Assembly (NCBI GenBank): GCA_903871465.1
Contig: CAIQHB010000039.1
Span: 124,001-188,000, forward strand
Source of the DNA: an uncultured Methanosarcinales archaeon
GTDB taxonomy: Archaea > Halobacteriota > Methanosarcinia > Methanotrichales > Methanotrichaceae
Direction: 5' to 3'
DNA length: 64,000 nucleotides
Positions 35,201 through 42,712 of the stretch are shown in pieces (the first letter of the stretch is position 1; every line of letters begins with the position of its first letter). The notes beneath the pieces are model-generated. The model saw nothing but the letters and a program-made list of their open reading frames with translations. It ran no database searches and was not told the DNA's origin. The position numbers and the translations under genes are program-made.

Positions 35201-36702
35201 GGGTATTGGTTCTGGCGGAAGATGGTACCGACCTCTCTATGAGAGAGCACGGCAGCGGGAAATACGAAAATCAGGAAGATCTGCGATTTCTTACTGCCAA
35301 CAAATCCATAAAGCTGGATCGGAATCTCCGTACCAGCTATTCTCCTGCCACTATTCTGCTGCCTGGAAATCGTGCCCGGAACATATCGAGCCTATGGCAT
35401 GAGGATGTTCGTGCCAAAAACGGCATCACCAACACCACCTTCCGGGAGTCCTACCGATATTCAACAAGGCTGGACAGCGAGAGTCATTTTGAGCTGGACA
35501 AGAACCAATCAAAGATGGATCTCAAATCCAGTTTTCGGGGGCTGGCGCATATAGGAACGCAAAAGAAGTCCCCCAACCCTGCAGGACGTGCTGGAGACGT
35601 ATCCCTTGGGGAGGATTACGCAGGAGCCTTCCAGTTTTCCGAAAGCATCCTGGATCTGGGCCTGGGCTTGATAGCAGATCGGTCCGTCTCCGGCAATGGC
35701 CATGTGGCCAAGGATGCCCAGGTCCGGGACAGTCAACGAAGCTATGAGTCGGGAACCGGTGCCTATCAATGCCTGGAGCAGATGGAAACCTTTTCCGACT
35801 TTATGGCCAAGGATCTGGATGCCCGTCAGGGTAGTCTGAGCTATGAAGTCGCACCTCACACTTTCGTAAACCTCTCCGGGAAATGGTCGGAAGGAATGTG
35901 GTCCCGCAGCCCGACCAGCTTTATCGGGGAAGCGTTTTCCAGTGCTAGTCGGCTGAAAAGGGAGGCAAAAGCCTCGAGCCTCGGGGAGCTGGAAAGCAAC
36001 TCCTCCTTTTCCGGTAGATCGGATCTGAGGACGGTTTACGGCAGAAATTACGGCCTGAATCGATCCCGGCAGGTGGAACAGGATGAAACCCTGATCGGCG
36101 ACTACAAAGTGGAAAGAAAGATCGTGATCTCCAAGGGCACCAGGTTCGACGAGCCGCATCTCTCTCTTTGCAAAGATGGCCGGTTAGTCAACGACGTGGC
36201 CGTCTATACTATCACCATCGTCAACGACGGCAACGTCGCACTCGGTCCCATCTTCTTGCAGGACCTCTTTCCCGCAGGTGCCCGTTTCATCAACTCCACT
36301 CTTCGTCCCCTTCAGATCGGCAAGAACAACTCCAACTGGGCGCTGGTCCATCTCGCCATCGGCGACAGCACAAAGATCGGGATCGACTTGAATATCAAGA
36401 AATGCCCAGGCAATATTGTCAACCGGGCACTGGTCAAGGGCAACTACAGCTCCGGATCTGTGAAGGCACAAAATCTGTCGGTCATCGACCGCGCTTGGCT
36501 GGGCGGCTGTGCGCCTACGCCTACAGAAACGCCGGTTCAGCCTTTGAGCAGCTGCGCCTGCTTGCAGGAGGTGGTGGGGGCATCGATATCCAATGAAACC
36601 GAATACTTCGATCCGGTGCAGTCGCCCTGGAGTGAGGGCGAAGGCTCCTGTCCCTTGAACTGCCCCGCCTTTGAGGATGCGCCCTCTCTCACCGGTGACT
36701 GA
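32239..36702 (+). CDS. Giant exported lamin-tail/DUF11 repeat surface protein
   Basis: A 1487-residue exported protein. A hydrophobic signal segment lies at about 58-77 (LFIVLSLVLLAVLSPVAASS), after an unusually long N-region. A lamin-tail domain follows (about 145-265: INEWEQNPAG, WIELYNPTSQAVNIGGWML, LLDSSGREVDR). Then come several DUF11-like beta-sandwich repeats, for example LSIRKTADPDPVGVGEPLSY, LDVNKTALQKAVRRGEEINY and, near the end, YTITIVNDGNVALGPIFLQD. A Ser/Asn-rich region without repeats (about 990-1350) lies between. Many N-x-S/T sites suit N-glycosylation by AglB. No C-terminal membrane helix or sorting motif is seen; the tail is Cys-rich. It is likely a cell envelope or sheath protein. 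ATG 32239 is preferred over TTG 32203. Confidence 0.85.
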   Translation: MPPEIDSTCSNSCEHKLFHDFELRTHLKLLKLINDVHRSFRNFTANLRPQRSLPHQNLFIVLSLVLLAVLSPVAASSLGLVAPEEVDVSGCGVYKMVFVSNTDARDLSALFHIPGGFGYGGNSSIIMGGKSSLCEPAQVGQSLRWDLGPALKSCRSLVINEWEQNPAGTDTGKEWIELYNPTSQAVNIGGWMLVDSYSGKSVKVSAGTVINSDGYQVLAWTNGSLINSYLTSITLLDSSGREVDRTSEAKDEKNDGLCQARYPNGKDLGSDTDWKFQASTPGSSNGGSSADIYAGEFLALSFNLTPGCDAPRQASLSGEIISSGGTISAPSLPLTVRRANLTLSATPDRFDVSKGDVVDWTVLLENDGDGTACSVAFNATLDTGLQLIRIDSTAPEIVREYTTLAPGDKVQIRLKARVMSSAGGHSGIFKASWGTGPCQEARTVSELGGRTAIRKQPDNIRSLAIGEFADYEIEADLPKGAHSLWINDTIPRGLIYNRSSLSLHGSAPLQEILIPNSDGSVEVCHLFGDAVPAQTIAITYNCRLENAPECQDGVVLAGTKASMSWTDGKGRKTDSDEAGGLTVVEPELMLELQASRPFAATEDRISYLLSVCHSQSSHAPAYDVDLENLLPEGLTYESGSLEVLSGPVASTSSSGQSLKWQIDSIDPGWDSSRKILLRFNATSRASPGGEIVNHARVSWTSAAGKSPGERTGEGGVNDYVQSASASTSVMSLSIRKTADPDPVGVGEPLSYTLTYENTGSKAAHNIIISDELDPHVTLLSADPAPSELKANAKTNADSLAWNLSNLTPDGPHSIAIQVHVNETLQDGVLLQNRFSIECDELGPKSGTIFTSVQNGTRLDVNKTALQKAVRRGEEINYIIRVCNHGGRPATNVTVRDVFDTTVEQVSAAPAPAEDGIWRFASLEPGECIEIDLTVRVPQTDVKYESHQTVKGKGFVRKYQDYTTNRAPSLITNRVYVTSDQMQLSKTAGVLVLAEDGTDLSMREHGSGKYENQEDLRFLTANKSIKLDRNLRTSYSPATILLPGNRARNISSLWHEDVRAKNGITNTTFRESYRYSTRLDSESHFELDKNQSKMDLKSSFRGLAHIGTQKKSPNPAGRAGDVSLGEDYAGAFQFSESILDLGLGLIADRSVSGNGHVAKDAQVRDSQRSYESGTGAYQCLEQMETFSDFMAKDLDARQGSLSYEVAPHTFVNLSGKWSEGMWSRSPTSFIGEAFSSASRLKREAKASSLGELESNSSFSGRSDLRTVYGRNYGLNRSRQVEQDETLIGDYKVERKIVISKGTRFDEPHLSLCKDGRLVNDVAVYTITIVNDGNVALGPIFLQDLFPAGARFINSTLRPLQIGKNNSNWALVHLAIGDSTKIGIDLNIKKCPGNIVNRALVKGNYSSGSVKAQNLSVIDRAWLGGCAPTPTETPVQPLSSCACLQEVVGASISNETEYFDPVQSPWSEGEGSCPLNCPAFEDAPSLTGD

Positions 36703-37152
36703 GGGCGGTGGAATACTCTGGTCTGCCGCAACCGCACTCCGAATTGAGACGGGAGGCTTCCAGCCTCGTCAATCGCAGCTCTTCTGGCTCGCTCGGGCAG
36801 CATGAAGAATCGAGCTACTTCGCTCTAACTCCTCAAGCTTCGCCGGCTTCGACTGGCTGGCTGCATGGATTCAACGGCATACAGCCGCGGTGGTCCGTCG
36901 CTGCAACAGCGGCACTCAGGCGAGCCGGGTTCGCCTCACGAAACTGAAGGTAAAGCAGTTGGCATCCTGCAGAAGCTCAGCATAACAAATTCAGTTCTGA
37001 ACCAAGACGTTCTACAACAAGTGGTTCTCTAGTATTGTCTGATTATGCAAAAACCAGAGACGGTTTTCCATCCATTTTAGCCACAGATGCTGTTTATGGA
37101 TCCAATAGCGTAAGTCCTGTCTGATAAGAGGAAGACTTATTTAGTAACATAG
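36703..37152. other. Intergenic region without a convincing gene
   Basis: A 450-base gap. The first 250 bases are G/C-rich with short open frames of low-complexity composition that resemble no family I know. A short hairpin (ggcga, 7 bases, tcgcc) lies near 36913-36930. The rest is A/T-rich and could contain a promoter for the next gene. I see no RNA gene here. Confidence 0.4.
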
Positions 37153-37200
37153 AAATTCTTTCCTAGAGGGATAAAAATTAAATCAATAGTCATTCTTATC

Positions 37201-37767
37201 TTGCTAACGATAATGTTAGTAGCCTCGACGCGCTCGTTTGCCGATGATCGCGTTTCTATTTACATCAATGGTCACTTAATTAGCGGTCCATCATATATCT
37301 ATCCAACATACAATGATCAAAATTTATCTCACGATTCGCTAAAGCTAAATCTCTCTGAATTTGAATGCAAAGATCTGTCGTCTTGCTTTAGTAATAAATC
37401 CGGCTTGTATTCGACTTCTACTAAATACCACCCCGAGTCCCTAAATCGTAATACGACAGCAAAGGTTCAGAATGCTACCTCGCCCAATTCAAGCACATAC
37501 GAAATTATATTAACTAATAGAAATAAATCTGCCTCCGTAAACGTCTCCGGATGGGAAATCGTGACCACTTCTGTGTTTGGTAATAAAAAGAGTCTGCGTT
37601 TACCAAATGACACCTTAATTTCACCGGCAGGTTCGATGGCAATCAATTCTCCCTTTGCAGACGAACCTTTGGGCTCAGTTATTCTATTAGATGCGACGGG
37701 ATCGATAATTGGGGAAAATTCCACCATTGCAATCAACATCCGATGGCAAAAAGCTAAACGGAAATGA
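37201..37767 (+). CDS. Small exported protein with lamin-tail-like C-terminus
   Basis: A secreted protein of about 190 residues. The C-terminal half (from about residue 95) has the lamin-tail pattern: NVSGWEIVTTSVFGNKKSLR, LPNDTLISPAGS and GSVILLDATGSIIGE. It has many N-x-S/T sequons. The start is a problem: the frame opens after a stop at 37150-37152, and a well-formed signal peptide (IKIKSIVILILLTIMLVAST) begins at an ATA/ATT codon near 37171-37177, behind GAGGG. The only conventional starts, TTG 37201 and ATG 37213, cut into the hydrophobic core. Either a rare ATT start is used or the start codon has been lost. It is A/T-rich compared with its neighbours and lies beside another lamin-tail gene. 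Confidence 0.65.
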   Translation: MLTIMLVASTRSFADDRVSIYINGHLISGPSYIYPTYNDQNLSHDSLKLNLSEFECKDLSSCFSNKSGLYSTSTKYHPESLNRNTTAKVQNATSPNSSTYEIILTNRNKSASVNVSGWEIVTTSVFGNKKSLRLPNDTLISPAGSMAINSPFADEPLGSVILLDATGSIIGENSTIAINIRWQKAKRK

Positions 37768-37854
37768 GGCAGATGAGGTCTTGAATTTCAAGCACTGAAG
37801 AGAAGACGGCTTTCCTATACTATCTATATCGAAATATATCGAAAACGGATGCAG

Positions 37855-37939
37855 CGCCGAGGGAGGGATTCGAACCCTCGATCCGCGGAGCGGAACAGGT
37901 TTAGCAAACCTGCGCCATACCAGGCTAGGCGACCTCGAC
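37855..37939 (-). tRNA. tRNA-Ser (anticodon GCT)
   Basis: An 85-base tRNA with a long variable arm, as expected for serine. The acceptor stem is GTCGAGG/CCTCGGC (one T-G pair), the anticodon stem-loop CAGGT-TTGCTAA-ACCTG gives GCT, and the T arm contains GGTTCGAATCC. No CCA is encoded and no intron is seen. Confidence 0.95.
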
Positions 37940-38020
37940 CCGACACCTGGGACTTGACCTTTGGATATTTAAACTCTGCGTTTGCCCATTTGAAAAAGGA
38001 AACTCAATCGCCCGCGTGCA

Positions 38021-38401
38021 TCATTTTACGCATCCGAGCAGGTCCTTGCTGGTGACGATCCCCACCAGGGCACCTTTCTTCATCACGGGAAGCCTTCTGA
38101 TGTTATGCTTTCGCATCAGTTCCGCAGCCTCGCGGGTGGAGGCATCAAGGTCTATGACAATAAGCGGCGCCGGAGTCATGATCTCTGAGACCGCCACCAT
38201 TGCCGGGTCCAGCTCCCTGGCGAATACCTTCCGGAAGATCTGGCTGGTGGTAACGATGCCCAGACACTCCTTGAGGAGCCCTTCTCCTGCCACCAGCACG
38301 CTGCCCTTCTTCTCGCCTGCCATTCGTTCTATGGCCTCCTGCACTGTGGCATCAGGAGTCACAGTGGCTATGGGATAGCTCATCAGATCTCGGACCTTCA
38401 T
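38021..38401 (-). CDS. Two-CBS-domain protein
   Basis: A 126-residue protein consisting of a tandem CBS pair (Bateman module), about 1-60 and 68-125. Motifs are VRDLMSYPIATVTPDATVQEA, GIVTTSQI, VSEIMTPAPLIV and RRLPVMKKGALVGIVTSKDL. Such stand-alone modules bind adenosine nucleotides or related ligands and regulate partner proteins; the partner is unknown. It stands alone between tRNA-Ser and pheT. Confidence 0.9.
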   Translation of the reverse strand: MKVRDLMSYPIATVTPDATVQEAIERMAGEKKGSVLVAGEGLLKECLGIVTTSQIFRKVFARELDPAMVAVSEIMTPAPLIVIDLDASTREAAELMRKHNIRRLPVMKKGALVGIVTSKDLLGCVK

Positions 38402-38602
38402 GGTACCATCATTCCATAAGCTGACTATGAGATTAATAATTGCGATTTTTCATCGGTTGTGTTTGTCATACCATTCCACCAAGATAAAGCATACGCTACT
38501 GTTGGTGATTCAGATCTTTACGGCCACGTGGTGCCCTGCAGAAAAAGAAAACGAAGAAGGTGCGCTTTCACGCCATCTTTCTCCTTTCCCTCCATTTTTT
38601 CT

Positions 38603-40234
38603 TTAGAGCTCTCCCCACTTCAGCTCCAGAGCCACAATGGGCTGTTCGAGGCCAAAGGCTCGCAAGACCAGTGGATGCAGCTCTCCAAAACAGCCTATTC
38701 TCCGGCCATCGAGCACCAGATCCGCCCCTCTTCCGGGCATGAGAGCCCCATCCTGGGATGGAATGATCTCTGGCGATATGTCCAGCTCCCCGAGGACGGC
38801 ATCGATCACCGATCTGATCTCCGAGAAACTGGCGCCGCTATGAATCGAGGCCGTTGCCAGATGCATCCTGGTCTTCTTGTCCACCACCACGTCTCCGACA
38901 GCAAATATCCTCTGAGGCAGAGGATGATGCTGATTGAGGGCTAAGATCTCCAGGAGGCAGGAGAGCAAGGAGGTGCGAAGGATGGTATGCAGCTCGCTGA
39001 TGGGGTGAAGGACATGCGTCGCTCTCGCCACTGCTTCATCAGCAGAGCGCCTCATCCACTCGAAATGCACCTTTTCATTGGTCAGAGTGAAAGGCATGGT
39101 CTCCAGATAGCCCAGACCCGACATAACCTCGCGAATCTCGGCTTTGCGCACCTCGGCTGGATGGGCCCGGCCCACGGTCACCGTACGGGGCAGCTCGGCC
39201 TTAAGCTTCTCGTAACCAAAGGCCTTGGCTGCGTCCTCGAAGATGTCCCAGGAGTGCATTATATCCGCCCTGTAGGCCGGGGCCGACACTCGCACGAGAT
39301 CGCCGCCAATGGCCTGGGCTCCGAAACGCATCCTCTGCAGGCATTCGGCCAGCTCTGTTCCCGTCAGGTTGAAGCCTATGAGCTTATTGGCCTCATCTGC
39401 ATGAACCTCCCAAAGGGATGGTTCCAGATTGGGGGACAGGAAATCGCCCTCACTTCTCTTCACCAGAACGCTCTCCACTCTGCCGCCCCGCTCCGCCAGG
39501 GATGTCACCACGATGTTCAGGGCCTTGTAGACCATGGGGTCGGTTCCCGTAACATCAATGAAAAGATCACGGGTGTCTTCAGTGACGCTCGTCAAATCGC
39601 CGTTTATGATGGGCGGGAAGGAGAGCACCTGATCAAGCGAGTCCACGATGAGTGGATAGCGTTCGCAGCCCTCCAGGATATGACCGTAATCTTTGCCTTT
39701 GGGGTGCTTATGCAGCATCTCCTGCATGGTCATCTCCTCAGTGAAGTCCAGGGGCACGAACTTACGTCCGGGATCTTCTCCAAAGTAGCGGAAGGGAGGG
39801 GTTACACGGGAGATGTCATGCACACCGATAGCAACCTTGCGCCTGTTTCTGCCCAGGCCCCAGTGCAGGTCCTCTTGCAGGCCCATGAGCGACTCGATGG
39901 CTTCGCTCGTGAACTCGAGGCCCCTTACTATGGCGCAGCCTATGAGAGGGCGCACCGATTTTACCGACTCCTCCACCTGCAGGACGACGGGCCCCTTTTC
40001 CACGGCATACTCGACGAGCCCCGTCTTGATGCCCAGGAACCCCTGCATGGCTCTCGCCACGCCCTCTGCGCTGTAGAGATCGGGCCGATCCGGGAAGAAC
40101 TCCACATCCACATGGTCCTTCTCGGCTCTCTTTCCTATGTCTGCACCCATCATGGCCAGCCTGCTCATGATCGTCTCGCGGGAGGCTCCAATCAGCCTCT
40201 CCATATCTTCGTAATAAAGTCTGACAACGGGCAT
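38603..40234 (-). CDS. pheT: Phenylalanine--tRNA ligase beta subunit (archaeal type)
   Basis: A 543-residue archaeal/eukaryal-type PheRS beta subunit, needed with PheS for Phe-tRNA formation. Visible are the B1-like N-terminus (PVVRLYYEDMERLIG), the B3/B4 editing region (KVAIGVHDISRVTPPFRYFG), the B5 domain (NKLIGFNLTGTELAECLQRM) and the catalytic-like fold at the C-terminus (RLGIFGELHP-type segment, here GCFGELHPLVLRAFGLEQPI). Length fits the archaeal form. ATG 40234 has GAGGAATTGACC before it. It starts 10 bases after pheS. Confidence 0.96.
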   Translation of the reverse strand: MPVVRLYYEDMERLIGASRETIMSRLAMMGADIGKRAEKDHVDVEFFPDRPDLYSAEGVARAMQGFLGIKTGLVEYAVEKGPVVLQVEESVKSVRPLIGCAIVRGLEFTSEAIESLMGLQEDLHWGLGRNRRKVAIGVHDISRVTPPFRYFGEDPGRKFVPLDFTEEMTMQEMLHKHPKGKDYGHILEGCERYPLIVDSLDQVLSFPPIINGDLTSVTEDTRDLFIDVTGTDPMVYKALNIVVTSLAERGGRVESVLVKRSEGDFLSPNLEPSLWEVHADEANKLIGFNLTGTELAECLQRMRFGAQAIGGDLVRVSAPAYRADIMHSWDIFEDAAKAFGYEKLKAELPRTVTVGRAHPAEVRKAEIREVMSGLGYLETMPFTLTNEKVHFEWMRRSADEAVARATHVLHPISELHTILRTSLLSCLLEILALNQHHPLPQRIFAVGDVVVDKKTRMHLATASIHSGASFSEIRSVIDAVLGELDISPEIIPSQDGALMPGRGADLVLDGRRIGCFGELHPLVLRAFGLEQPIVALELKWGEL

Positions 40235-40244
40235 GGTCAATTCC

Positions 40245-41711
40245 TCACAGCTTGATGGAAACGGGCGTCCGGCGCAGCCATTCGATATCCGACTGATAAA
40301 GCAGTCTCAGATCCTTGAGCCCCAGCTTCAGCATGGCTACGCGCGAGACTCCCAGGCCCCAGGCCAGCACGGGATGCTCGATGCCGAACGGCGCCGTGAC
40401 CTCTTTTCGGAAGACCCCGGCTCCTCCCAGCTCCACCCACCCCAGGCCGTCTATGAAGACCTCCGGCTCAACAGAGGGTTCGGTGTAGGGGAAATAGCCC
40501 GGCCGGAATCGCACCTCTTCAAAACCCATCTTGGCATAAAACTCTTTCAGGATGCCCAGCAGATGGCAGAAGGTCACGTTTTCGTCCATGACAATGCCTT
40601 CCAGCTGCTCGAACTCCGGTGTATGCGTGGTATCGATGGCCTCGCGCCTGTAGACGCGATCTATGCCGAAGGCCTTGACCGGGGGCCGGGGATGGTCGGC
40701 GAGATACTTGATGGTCACGCCGGTGGTATGGGTGCGCAGAACCTCTTGCCGCGCCACCTCCGGCCTCCAGCATCCGCCCCAGCCGGTGGAGCCTACGCTT
40801 CCGCCGCATTCGTGCATCTGTTTGACTTTAGCAAAATCGGGAATCTCCGCCTGGCTATCCAGATAAAAGGTATCCTGCATCTCCCGGGCAGGATGGTCCT
40901 GCGGCTGGAAAAGCGCGTCGAAGTTCCAGAAGCTGGACTGGACGATCTGGCCCTTGATCTCGACAAAGCCCATCTCCAGCATGATCTCTCGCATGTTATC
41001 GATCAGTCGCTGGTAGGGGTGCTTTTTGCCGGGGTAGATCTTGTCTGCGGCGAGGGTGACGTCGTAGCGTCGAATGTGAAATTTTTCTTTTTTATACGTA
41101 AGATATGGTGCATCATCTTCCCAGTGCCCGCTCTTTATCATATCTGATGTGATAGGGCCAACTTCGTTAACGATATCGATATTAGATGCTACACCAATTG
41201 TCTGAGTCGTCTTATAATTCCAGGACTTTGTCTTGCTTGAAGTGATGAGGCCCCTACTCTTGAGTGCAGCCAGCCCATTATTGTCCAGCACTGTACTGCT
41301 CTTTAGCCCGGCTAAAAGACTCTCCAGAATCTCTTCGTCCTTTCCCTGGGGTGCATCTCCAGTCGGCTTGAGCACTCCCGCCTCGATTGCGGCCCAGCCC
41401 TTCTTGCGCAGCCAGCCCAAGCTGATCTTAACAGATGGGTCCTTCAGATCCGCCATTGGTTTGCCGGGGCCAATAGCCAAAAGTAGATTTCTCTCCGGGA
41501 GACCTTCCTGGGCATACTTTTTGCCCTCTTCCGTCAGAGCAAAGATCTCCTCCACCGATTTGATGACCTGAACGTGCCCCTGCTCGTTCAGAAGATCCGC
41601 GGAGGCTCGCACCGCCTCGACTTTCATATCCAATTTTTTAGCAATGCTCTGAGGATCAGAATCGCCTTCAGATATTGCTTTCAGAACCTTGAGATCGTTT
41701 TCTGATAACAT
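40245..41711 (-). CDS. pheS: Phenylalanine--tRNA ligase alpha subunit
   Basis: A 488-residue catalytic subunit. The N-terminal 170 residues hold winged-helix DNA-binding-like modules typical of archaeal PheS. The class II core has motif 2 (FGIDRVYRREAIDTTHTPEFEQLEG), motif 3 (GIEHPVLAWGLGVSRVAML, with the ATP-binding Arg) and RFRPGYFPYTEPS. It is transcribed leftwards with pheT 10 bases behind it. Confidence 0.97.
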   Translation of the reverse strand: MLSENDLKVLKAISEGDSDPQSIAKKLDMKVEAVRASADLLNEQGHVQVIKSVEEIFALTEEGKKYAQEGLPERNLLLAIGPGKPMADLKDPSVKISLGWLRKKGWAAIEAGVLKPTGDAPQGKDEEILESLLAGLKSSTVLDNNGLAALKSRGLITSSKTKSWNYKTTQTIGVASNIDIVNEVGPITSDMIKSGHWEDDAPYLTYKKEKFHIRRYDVTLAADKIYPGKKHPYQRLIDNMREIMLEMGFVEIKGQIVQSSFWNFDALFQPQDHPAREMQDTFYLDSQAEIPDFAKVKQMHECGGSVGSTGWGGCWRPEVARQEVLRTHTTGVTIKYLADHPRPPVKAFGIDRVYRREAIDTTHTPEFEQLEGIVMDENVTFCHLLGILKEFYAKMGFEEVRFRPGYFPYTEPSVEPEVFIDGLGWVELGGAGVFRKEVTAPFGIEHPVLAWGLGVSRVAMLKLGLKDLRLLYQSDIEWLRRTPVSIKL

Positions 41712-41806
41712 ACTATCATCCCGCAGCCGGGCAGATTCCGGGCAAACTGCTTGTTGCCCTTCCGCCCTACATCAAAAGAAAGAAAAGACCAAGTGGCCAA
41801 AGATAC

Positions 41807-41831
41807 CTGAAGCTAGCCTCCCTGGCTTCAG
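41807..41831 (-). other. Hairpin in the pheS upstream region
   Basis: A perfect 7-base inverted repeat (CTGAAGC, 11-base loop, GCTTCAG) about 95 bases before the pheS start. On the pheS strand it is followed by T-rich sequence (gtcttttctttcttttg). It could be a leader hairpin of the pheST transcript or belong to a terminator of the creatininase/aglB unit upstream. The role is not known. Confidence 0.35.
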
Positions 41832-41995
41832 TAGCCTGATCTTGTGATTTACAAATGAACATTTAGCGATATTGTCAGGCACGTTTTTTCGGTTAAATTT
41901 ATTATTTATAAACCTGTCGAATAAACCGAAAACGAGCCGGAGAATAAATGAAAGAAAACAATAAAGGAAAAAAAGGATGAGTCGCCGAGCCCGGA

Positions 41996-42712
41996 TCACT
42001 TTTTCCCAAAATCGCTCTCGAGCTCTTCCAGTGCTCCGATGACTCCAATTACCGCCATATCGAAGAAGGCTTTTCCTTTCTCGGGAGTTGCAGGCTCCGG
42101 ATTGCCCATGACGCCGTTGCCCATGAGGTGACGCACATTCTTCATGATCAAAAACCTGGGTCTAACCGGGAAATGCTCATTCGGCTTTCCCTTCACCAGA
42201 TCTTTGCGAATCACCATCATCAGGCTGGTCTCCATCTCGCCTGCGTGCCCGTCATGGGGTGTTTGCACCGCCGAGGCGTCAATAAAGTCGAATAAAGATA
42301 CCAGGCTGACGCGAAAGTCTCGTTCTTCCACGGCCATCTGGCATGCTTCCTCCAGGGCTGCCATATGCTGCCCGCCTGCGTGCCCGGTCAGGATCATAAC
42401 ATTCGCAAAGCCGCTATCTGTGAACGATATGAGCAGATCTTTCACGAAGGCCCTCAGGGCATCGTGGCTTACCGTGATGGTGCCGGGAAAGCCACGCGTG
42501 CTGCGACAGACTCCGTAGTGCAAGGGCGGCGCCAGGAATACGTTCTGCCTGTCCGCAACAGCCCGCGCTACCTCCATGGCCTGAATGGTATCCGTGATCG
42601 TAGGAAGGTGAGGGCCGTGTTCCTCAGTCGCCCCCACCGGCAGGATCACTGTCTTGGTCTGTTTGAGTCCTGCTTCTATCTCTGGCCAGCTCATCTCTTC
42701 CAGGAGCTTCAT
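41996..42712 (-). CDS. Creatininase-family amidohydrolase (possible ArfB-type deformylase)
   Basis: A 238-residue metal-dependent amidohydrolase. Family ligands are Glu/His/Asp in GATEEHGPHLPTITDT, His in ILTGHAGGQH and Glu in HAGEMETSLM. Archaeal relatives include ArfB, which deformylates FAPy-ribose-phosphate in riboflavin/F420 synthesis; creatininase and MftE-type peptidases are other members. ILTGHAGGQH replaces the more common NGHGGN, so the substrate is uncertain. Its start overlaps the aglB stop by ATGA. A T-rich tract follows the stop (cctttttttccttta type), a probable terminator. Confidence 0.82.
   Translation of the reverse strand: MKLLEEMSWPEIEAGLKQTKTVILPVGATEEHGPHLPTITDTIQAMEVARAVADRQNVFLAPPLHYGVCRSTRGFPGTITVSHDALRAFVKDLLISFTDSGFANVMILTGHAGGQHMAALEEACQMAVEERDFRVSLVSLFDFIDASAVQTPHDGHAGEMETSLMMVIRKDLVKGKPNEHFPVRPRFLIMKNVRHLMGNGVMGNPEPATPEKGKAFFDMAVIGVIGALEELESDFGKK

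Noticed and set aside
36708-36947. A 79-codon rightward open frame after the giant surface protein
   Set aside because: Composition is unlike coding sequence in the window and there is no ribosome binding site or homology that I can see.
38987-41147. Two long rightward open frames opposite pheT and pheS
   Set aside because: They mirror two well-supported synthetase genes and encode no recognisable domain.
41772-41999. A 75-codon leftward open frame after the creatininase gene
   Set aside because: It is A/T-rich terminator and intergenic sequence; hydrophobic only because of the T-tract, with no family resemblance.
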